6,557 bases of DNA from positions 1 through 6,557 of the forward strand of contig CANGVU010000074.1 of the NCBI GenBank assembly GCA_947457325.1, written 5' to 3'. The notes beneath the pieces are model-generated. The model was not told the DNA's origin. It did no database searches and worked only from the letters and a program-made list of their open reading frames with translations. Positions 1-5,057 of this stretch are shown here, piece after piece. Source of the stretch: Flavobacteriales bacterium. GTDB taxonomy: Bacteria > Bacteroidota > Bacteroidia > Flavobacteriales_D > Sanyastnellaceae. The stretch's first letter is position 1. Each line of letters begins with the position of its first letter. The translations under genes were made by a program, and so were the position numbers.

Positions 1-742
1 AGCTTTTTTAAAAGACAAGAGCGGTGATGGTTCATGGATTCAAAACAAATGGAATACAGGAGCAGGATATTGTTTTGGTGACGATTCATCAAAGATTAAA
101 TTGAATACAGTGCTCATGTTGAGAGGAGGGAGCAGTCGATGGGACAATTCAGCATGGCAATTCATGGACGATTGGAATGGTTTGTATTATCAGGAAGATT
201 TGGGACAAAAAGAATTTTTTGATCGCTCATCGGCTTGGGGTTGGGCTATCAGCTCTGTTGGCCAATGGAACATAAAACCAGGACTGCAGACCTCTCTTGG
301 ATTTAGTCATTTTTCATCTATGCAATATCGATTGAAGGACGGAACAGCTTCTTATGCTTGGGCATCGCAGCAGATGCTTGGTGTTACAGTGAATTTGAAA
401 ACGATTGTGAATCATCCCATTCAATTGTACTCGTTGCTGCATCAACAGAATGCGCAAAGAGCTTGGATGGGTTATGGCGAATGGGGTAGTGTTTTGGATG
501 CCCGCTCATGGTTGATGACGACGCTCTGGATTGGAGGTGGTTGGCGCTGGAATGATGCAATAACTTTGGGAACAGGTTTCAGTTGGGGGGGGCATTTGTT
601 TCGGTTGACATATGACGTCAATGTGTCACCCTTTAAGGTTGCTACTGAGTACAGAGGTGGGTGGGAATTGCAATACCAGTTTCAATTTTTAAAACCCAAA
701 TGGGGCAAGAAAATGAAGGCGCTTTGTCCTGTTTATTATTAG
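1..742 (+). CDS. PorP/SprF-like type IX secretion system membrane protein, 5' truncated
   Basis: The reading frame is open from position 2 (first complete codon GCT) to a TAG stop at 740-742, giving the last 246 residues. The start lies outside the window; the TTG at 101 is internal and no start should be placed there. The protein has many short aromatic- and glycine-rich amphipathic segments (for example GFSWGGHLF and WELQYQFQF), as expected for an outer-membrane beta-barrel. The C-terminal part matches the PorP/SprF pattern: a GGGWRWND strand, then YDVNVSPF, then an RGGWEL strand, a short basic stretch (KPKWGKKMK) and a CP-containing end (CPVYY, where family members often end CPRF). Family members are usually about 300-340 residues, so roughly 60-100 residues plus the signal peptide are missing. 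PorP/SprF proteins are outer-membrane partners for secretion and surface attachment of T9SS cargo such as SprB. This assignment rests on remembered family pattern, not a search; another Bacteroidota barrel protein is the alternative. Confidence 0.75.
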   Translation, partial: AFLKDKSGDGSWIQNKWNTGAGYCFGDDSSKIKLNTVLMLRGGSSRWDNSAWQFMDDWNGLYYQEDLGQKEFFDRSSAWGWAISSVGQWNIKPGLQTSLGFSHFSSMQYRLKDGTASYAWASQQMLGVTVNLKTIVNHPIQLYSLLHQQNAQRAWMGYGEWGSVLDARSWLMTTLWIGGGWRWNDAITLGTGFSWGGHLFRLTYDVNVSPFKVATEYRGGWELQYQFQFLKPKWGKKMKALCPVYY

Positions 743-755
743 TTAACTTCGCAAC

Positions 756-1067
756 ATGGTAATTGTTGTTTTTGTTCTTGGATTCTTTTTCAATGCGTTG
801 TATTGGATTACAAAATTGACCTATGTGAAATACGCATGGAGTTCAGCTGTTCATCATCAGTTCAATGATGTAATGGGATGGTTTGTATTGCTTAATTTTT
901 TAGCAGTCACCACTTTGTATGCGGATACGATTATCCGATGGGAAGAATGGAAAGGAAAGAATCAACACCTTTCTAGGTTGTTGGTTATGGTATTGTTGGC
1001 TTGTTCTTGGGGAGGAACTATTTTGATTTCAGTTTTGGAATTGTATACCTTGGGAGGAATACAGTAG
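756..1067 (+). CDS. Small three-helix inner-membrane protein of unknown function
   Basis: This 103-residue protein begins at the first ATG, 13 bp after the stop of the PorP/SprF-like gene, so the two may share a transcript. There is no clear Shine-Dalgarno sequence, which is normal in Bacteroidota. Three hydrophobic segments are visible at about residues 2-20, 38-56 and 74-96. The loop between the second and third holds a charged stretch (IIRWEEWKGKNQ, residues 59-70), which by the positive-inside rule probably faces the cytoplasm. The loop between the first and second contains a His pair (AVHHQF, residues 31-36). I do not recognise a family and see no catalytic motif. The initial hydrophobic segment could be read as a signal peptide, but no cleavage site is evident, so a membrane anchor is more likely. 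Coding status is supported by length, clean spacing to both neighbours and the coherent membrane topology. Confidence 0.7.
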   Translation: MVIVVFVLGFFFNALYWITKLTYVKYAWSSAVHHQFNDVMGWFVLLNFLAVTTLYADTIIRWEEWKGKNQHLSRLLVMVLLACSWGGTILISVLELYTLGGIQ

Positions 1068-1079
1068 TCCTTATCCTCC
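1053..1079. repeat. Short inverted repeat spanning the convergent stop codons
   Basis: GGAGGA at 1053-1058 is exactly complementary to TCCTCC at 1074-1079, and a G-U pair (1052/1080) could extend it. The 15-base loop contains the stop codons of both convergent genes. A competing shorter stem (AGGA 1055-1058 with TCCT 1068-1071) uses the same arm. It could act as a weak bidirectional transcription end, but there is no T-rich run on either side, so a classical intrinsic terminator is not supported and chance is possible. Confidence 0.3.
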
Positions 1080-1451
1080 TACAGCGTGACGCAAATTTTC
1101 GATGGCGCTTTCCCAAAGTAATTTTGCTTCATCCTCTTCACCTTCTTCAGTATAGTCAGTGATGAGCAATGAAATATCACCAGTCATTTCATCCTTGGTA
1201 ATCTTGATTTCGAAAAATGTTTTTTCCTTTCCGTCGTCTAGCCAATGAAAACGGACGAACTGGTCTTTTTTTGTTGAGACCAATTTGGCAGTCTTGGCTT
1301 CGCCTTCCCATAAAAAAGTGAATTCATCGCCTTTGATGTTTACCTTATCTGCAAACCACTCTTCTAAACCACTTGGATTACTGATGCAGTTGTAAATGGT
1401 ATGGGTGGAAGCTTTGATGTAAAATTCAAATTGAATTTCTTTTTTGGTCAT
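1071..1451 (-). CDS. START-like domain protein (SRPBCC / AHSA1-like fold)
   Basis: This 126-residue protein has the features of the small START-like proteins widespread in Bacteroidota, within the SRPBCC superfamily of helix-grip folds with a hydrophobic ligand cavity. Visible elements in order are an N-terminal beta strand (IQFEFYIKAS, residues 6-15), the helix and turn SNPSGLEEWFAD (24-35) typical of AHSA1-like proteins, strands FTFLWEGEA (44-52) and FVRFHWLDD (65-73), a paired strand region FFEIKIT/DISLLITD (79-99), an acidic turn (TEEGEEDEA) and a long C-terminal helix (LLWESAIENLRHAV) that would close the pocket. There is no signal peptide, so it is probably cytosolic. The ligand is unknown and nothing visible identifies one. 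Length agrees with a single-domain family member. The ATG start is preceded by an A-rich leader and followed directly by the first strand. Its lysine-rich composition contrasts sharply with the large secreted protein next door. It is transcribed away from the large genes and probably unrelated to them. Confidence 0.85.
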   Translation of the reverse strand: MTKKEIQFEFYIKASTHTIYNCISNPSGLEEWFADKVNIKGDEFTFLWEGEAKTAKLVSTKKDQFVRFHWLDDGKEKTFFEIKITKDEMTGDISLLITDYTEEGEEDEAKLLWESAIENLRHAVGG

Positions 1452-1575
1452 GGTCTTTTTGTTTAGGTGTTACAATGATAATGAAAAAAAATCATGATTG
1501 CTACATCCATTGCAATTCGTTAAAATTTTGGTAATGTGACGGCTAATCAATACATTTCAACTCAAATTAACCGAA
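1452..1575 (+). promoter_or_regulatory. Divergent intergenic region with candidate Bacteroidota-type promoter
   Basis: This AT-rich gap separates the START-like gene (leftward) from the large secreted genes (rightward), so it must hold promoters for both. Bacteroidota primary promoters have TTG near -33 and TAnnTTTG near -7, about 17-23 bases apart. The best rightward match is TTG at 1528-1530, a 20-base spacer, then TACATTTC at 1551-1558, which differs from consensus only at the last base; this would leave a very short leader. An alternative is TTG at 1498-1500, a 22-base spacer and AAATTTTG at 1523-1530. Leftward, TATCATTG (complement of 1473-1480) resembles a -7 element, but no TTG is suitably placed. 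AAAATTTT at 1522-1529 is a perfect AT palindrome that could bind a regulator, or be chance. Confidence 0.35.
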
Positions 1576-4500
1576 ATGTACCTTAGATTAAAATTTTTTA
1601 TTCTTTTCTTGATTATATGCCCATCGATTTCTTTTGGACAATTACAAGTTTCCCCAGGAATTCCGGCTGCTACTTTGGCTACATCAGCGTTTGGCAATGG
1701 GATTACAGTTCAAGGTTTGCCAATAATCAATTGTAATACAGCCCAGTATGGTTCTTTTACCAATGGATTAACTACTTCACTGGGATTCAATAGTGGGTTA
1801 CTGATGTCCACAGGAAATGCCTCAGCAGCTGCCAGCCAACAAACCAGCAATGCATCTTCATCTTTGGGAGCTACTTTTAGTGATCCTCAGTTGACAGCCA
1901 TTTCTGCTGGTGCAACCAATGATGTTTGCATCATTACCATCACCATTGTTCCTCAGTGTAACACTTTGGCGTTGCGTTTTGTTTTTGGATCAGAGGAGTA
2001 TCCAGAGTTTGTTGGAGGCAGTTTCAATGATGTTTTTGGCTTTTTTGTTTCAGGTGAAAACCCAAGTGGTGCAGCCTATGACAATTACAATGTTGCTCAA
2101 TTGCCCAATGGAACGCCTGTTTCTATTAATTCTGTCAATGCAGGTAACAACAATGCTTATTACGTGAACAATGCAGGAAATTCCATGATAACCTATGATG
2201 GTTTGACCACTGTCTTGTTGCCTGTTTTGGATGTGGTACCCTGTCAACCTTATGTTTTCAAATTGGCCATTGCTGATGCAGGAGATTCCTCCTACGACTC
2301 TGCAATTTTTATTGATTTTATTTCATGTGCAACCAGTGTGGCCGCGGTAAGCCCCAATATTGTTCCAGCCACATGCTCCGACCCCAATGGAAGTATCTCA
2401 TTGGCTATCGAAGGAGGAACAGGTCCTTTTGAGATTGCTTGGCAAAATTATCCAGATAGCACAGGTCTATCCTTGCACAATATTCCCTCAGGTCAGTATA
2501 CCTTGGAAGTTTTGGATCTTGGTGTTCCTTGTGCCACGGTCAGCACTTTTACCTACACGGTGCCTGATGGCAGTACTGCTCCAGCAACCAACATATCTGT
2601 CAATGACCCCACGATATGCCAAGGGCAGGAGATTATCTTGACAGGAAGTGGCGCTGATAACTACGATTGGGTCACCAATGGAGGTAGTTTCACAGGTGGC
2701 AGCATCACACTAGTTGCAGAAGAGGATCAATGGATTTTTGTGAATGGCTCCAATGTATGCGGAGAGTTGGAAGATTCATTGTTCATCAATGTTACGCCAA
2801 CCCCCACTTTGGACCCAGAGGTATCGGTTGATACCTTGTGTTCAGGTCAATCTTTTCAGTTAATAGCCAATCCCAGCATGTTTGGAACGGTTCAATGGAC
2901 CGGCCCCGCAGGTTACAACAGCAATCAGACCAATCCCACGGTAAACAATGCTGCTGCCAATGCTACTGGTGCATACAGTGCCAATTTAATCGTCAATGGA
3001 TGTTCTTCTGGATTCCAATCCGTGAATGTGCAGGTATACCCAACGCCGCTGGCTGCGGGATCAGTTGTCCCTCTGGTATGCGAAGGTGGGAACTTGCAGT
3101 TGGGTGCATTGTCTACTGGAGATAGCTACACGTGGACAGGTCCAAATGGATTTACCAGCAATGAGCAAATTGTTTTTATGCCCAATGCTACTCCAGATCA
3201 ATCTGGTGTTTATACTTTGCAATCTTTCTTGGGTGATTGTCCATCCTTGCCAGCAAACTTTAATGTAGTAGTGACCAATGCTCCTCAGATTACCATGCCT
3301 GAAACTTATGTGGTTTGTGATGGACAGCCGCTTTACATCAATCCAAGCCAAATCAGTGGAGCTACATACCAGTGGACCGGCCCTAATGGATTTACAGCCA
3401 CGACAGGTGATTTGTTTTTGCCTTCTGTTGGGCCCAATGAACTGGGAGAATACGCTGTAGTGGCAACGGTAGCCAATTGCCCTTCATCAGCAACATCAAC
3501 CACCGTCATTTCCCTTCCTTTTCCCGTTGCTTTGCCCACTATTTCAGATAGTGAAGTTTGCTTAGGTGATCAGGTTGTATTCAATGCCAATAGTTGGACT
3601 GGAGCCAATTATGAGTGGACCGGTCCAAATGGTTTTGTGAGCAATGAACAAAGCCCGATAATCCTGAATGCCTCTGAAGGCAATGAAGGGCAATATACTT
3701 TAATCGTCAACGCCAATGGGTGTGTTAGCAATCCGCAGAGTGTTTCTTTGGTTGTTTACCCCATTCCTTCTGTCAATGCATTCGCTTCGAACGTACTTTG
3801 TCAAGGGGAGGATATTTTTATGTTTTCGAATGCCATAGGTAATGTCACTTACCAATGGACTGGTCCAGCCGGGTTTAGCAGCAATTTGCCAGAACCCATC
3901 ATCATTGGCGCATTGACAAGCAATGGAGGTGATTACAGTTTGGTGATTACTGAAAATGGTTGCTCCTCAGCACCGAGCTCAGCTTCAGTACTTGTTTATC
4001 CATCCCCATTGATTAATGTCAGTCACAATGGCCCTTTGTGTGAAGGAGAGAATTTGGTGTTATCTACATCAAGTAACGCCACAAATTTTGCCTGGACAGG
4101 CCCACAAGGTTTTAATTCAACCAACCCCAACCCCGTAATCAATTCCATCACATTGGCGCAAGCTGGCACGTATACAGTAGTTGGTATGTTGAACAATTGC
4201 TTTTCAAACCCTGTTTCAGCCAATATCATTGTTAATGAAAATCCAACGGTAAGCATTACCGGAGATTCGCCAATTTGTTTTGGGGAATCAATCAGTTTGA
4301 ATTGCATCGGATTAACCAATGCCCAGTGGTCAACCCCTGAAGGAGCAACTTCGGGAATAACCATTTCCTCAACTCCGCCATCCAATTTTACTTACAATGT
4401 TCAAGGCTCAGATGGCAATGGTTGCGAAGGTTCAGCGCAATGGGATGTGGAGGTTATACAACCATACTTGACTGTAGACTCACTCTCAATAAATGCCTTT

Positions 4501-5055
4501 GGCAATACAGATTCAACAGAGGGATATGCTCCGTTTGATTTGACAGTTCACATTGCTACCAATGTCGAAAGTTATGAGTGGATAACAGGAGACAGCACGA
4601 TAACATTACCGGGAAATACCATTGATTTTTTCAATAGTTATTCTTATTTTGATGAGGGATATTACACCTCTTATTTCATTGGTGAATTGCAGGGATGTAT
4701 AGTCATGGATTCGCTGATGATAGAAACTTTTGGTGTAGCCATGTTGGGCTGCGATCTGCCAGTGGGGGAGTGCGATGGAGGAGATATACCCAACATTGTT
4801 ACACAAGATGGTGATCTGAAGAATGAGGTGTTTTGGATACCCAATTTATTTTTAGAATCACTGGAGGTACATATTTTTAATCGTTGGGGAAATGAAGTGG
4901 GAAGCATCAACCAACCAGCCCAATTTTTTGATGATCGCCGCGGACATTGGAATCCAAGTGAAGTTGACAATGGTGTATATTTCTACACAGCTGTAGGAAA
5001 GGGATTTGATGGCCAAATAATAAAACGCAATGGTTCCTTTCAAGTCCTGAAATAA
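1576..5055 (+). CDS. Large secreted T9SS cargo: choice-of-anchor L, SprB-like repeat, tandem Ig-like modules, type B sorting domain
   Basis: This 1159-residue protein is intact. Residues 1-21 form a Sec signal peptide, probably cut before Q22. Residues about 23-251 match the choice-of-anchor L domain, with the signature FVFGSEEYPEF (135-145), FNDVFGFFVSG (150-160) and FKLAIADAGDSSYDSAIF (228-245). Residues about 258-333 resemble a SprB repeat (NGSISLAIEGGTGPF, then IPSGQYTLEVLD). About eight Ig-like modules follow (334-960), six of them regular with a WTGP core. Residues about 961-1052 look like a degenerate PKD-type module (GYAPFDLTV, then SYFDEGYY). The last 90 or so residues are a gliding-motility-type C-terminal domain (IPNIVTQDGD, IFNRWGNEV, NGVYFY, GSFQVLK), which directs export by T9SS as a type B signal. 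The product is therefore probably a cell-surface or released adhesin-like protein; its ligand is unknown. Residues 230-1081 contain no Lys or Arg. The ATG start is chosen because the signal peptide follows at once. The stop overlaps the next start. Confidence 0.92.
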   Translation: MYLRLKFFILFLIICPSISFGQLQVSPGIPAATLATSAFGNGITVQGLPIINCNTAQYGSFTNGLTTSLGFNSGLLMSTGNASAAASQQTSNASSSLGATFSDPQLTAISAGATNDVCIITITIVPQCNTLALRFVFGSEEYPEFVGGSFNDVFGFFVSGENPSGAAYDNYNVAQLPNGTPVSINSVNAGNNNAYYVNNAGNSMITYDGLTTVLLPVLDVVPCQPYVFKLAIADAGDSSYDSAIFIDFISCATSVAAVSPNIVPATCSDPNGSISLAIEGGTGPFEIAWQNYPDSTGLSLHNIPSGQYTLEVLDLGVPCATVSTFTYTVPDGSTAPATNISVNDPTICQGQEIILTGSGADNYDWVTNGGSFTGGSITLVAEEDQWIFVNGSNVCGELEDSLFINVTPTPTLDPEVSVDTLCSGQSFQLIANPSMFGTVQWTGPAGYNSNQTNPTVNNAAANATGAYSANLIVNGCSSGFQSVNVQVYPTPLAAGSVVPLVCEGGNLQLGALSTGDSYTWTGPNGFTSNEQIVFMPNATPDQSGVYTLQSFLGDCPSLPANFNVVVTNAPQITMPETYVVCDGQPLYINPSQISGATYQWTGPNGFTATTGDLFLPSVGPNELGEYAVVATVANCPSSATSTTVISLPFPVALPTISDSEVCLGDQVVFNANSWTGANYEWTGPNGFVSNEQSPIILNASEGNEGQYTLIVNANGCVSNPQSVSLVVYPIPSVNAFASNVLCQGEDIFMFSNAIGNVTYQWTGPAGFSSNLPEPIIIGALTSNGGDYSLVITENGCSSAPSSASVLVYPSPLINVSHNGPLCEGENLVLSTSSNATNFAWTGPQGFNSTNPNPVINSITLAQAGTYTVVGMLNNCFSNPVSANIIVNENPTVSITGDSPICFGESISLNCIGLTNAQWSTPEGATSGITISSTPPSNFTYNVQGSDGNGCEGSAQWDVEVIQPYLTVDSLSINAFGNTDSTEGYAPFDLTVHIATNVESYEWITGDSTITLPGNTIDFFNSYSYFDEGYYTSYFIGELQGCIVMDSLMIETFGVAMLGCDLPVGECDGGDIPNIVTQDGDLKNEVFWIPNLFLESLEVHIFNRWGNEVGSINQPAQFFDDRRGHWNPSEVDNGVYFYTAVGKGFDGQIIKRNGSFQVLK
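2803..4245 (+). repeat. Six tandem Ig-like modules, period 79-81 codons
   Basis: Six regular modules occupy residues about 410-890 of the large protein. Each has a xCxG motif near its start (LCSG, VCEG, VCDG, VCLG, LCQG, LCEG), a WTGP core and a second Cys (usually NGC or NC) near its end. The WTGP codons begin at 2896, 3133, 3373, 3616, 3856 and 4093, so the steps are 237, 240, 243, 240 and 237 bases, always whole codons. The two cysteines are 53-54 residues apart in all six. Flanking modules at about 334-408 and 891-960 are divergent relatives lacking the WTGP core. DNA identity between modules is high only around the core, so the array is old rather than freshly amplified. Confidence 0.85.
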
Positions 5056-5057
5056 TG
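5053..5057 (+). other. TAATG stop-start overlap between the two large genes
   Basis: The TAA stop of the first large gene (5053-5055) shares its last A with the ATG of the second (5055-5057). No Shine-Dalgarno sequence is visible just upstream. This arrangement implies one transcript and suggests translational coupling by terminating ribosomes restarting, which would keep the two products in proportion. The start is supported by the signal peptide that follows it. Confidence 0.75.

Noticed and set aside
101..742. A 213-codon gene starting at TTG 101
   Set aside because: The same frame is open to the window edge and the upstream residues continue the barrel-like pattern, so the TTG is internal to a truncated gene.
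1522..1529. AAAATTTT palindrome as a defined operator
   Set aside because: Such AT palindromes are common by chance in an AT-rich intergenic region and no known regulator site is recognised.
1910..3460. Forward-strand ORFs in other frames inside the large gene (1910-2167, 2360-2641, 2838-3125, 3026-3268, 3278-3460)
   Set aside because: They lie wholly within a clear 1159-codon gene with recognised domains; their translations show no coherent motif or signal and follow from the repetitive codons of the real frame.
2803..4245. Regularly spaced repeats as a possible CRISPR or satellite array
   Set aside because: The period is about 240 bases, always a multiple of three, and conservation is at protein level; these are coding domain repeats.
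2050..5043. Reverse-strand ORFs under the large gene (2050-2247, 3061-3351, 3333-3539, 4023-4385, 4606-4806, 4671-4970, 4858-5043)
   Set aside because: They are antisense shadows of a well-supported gene, with no recognisable domain. The longest (4023-4385, 120 codons) is the complement of an Ig module.
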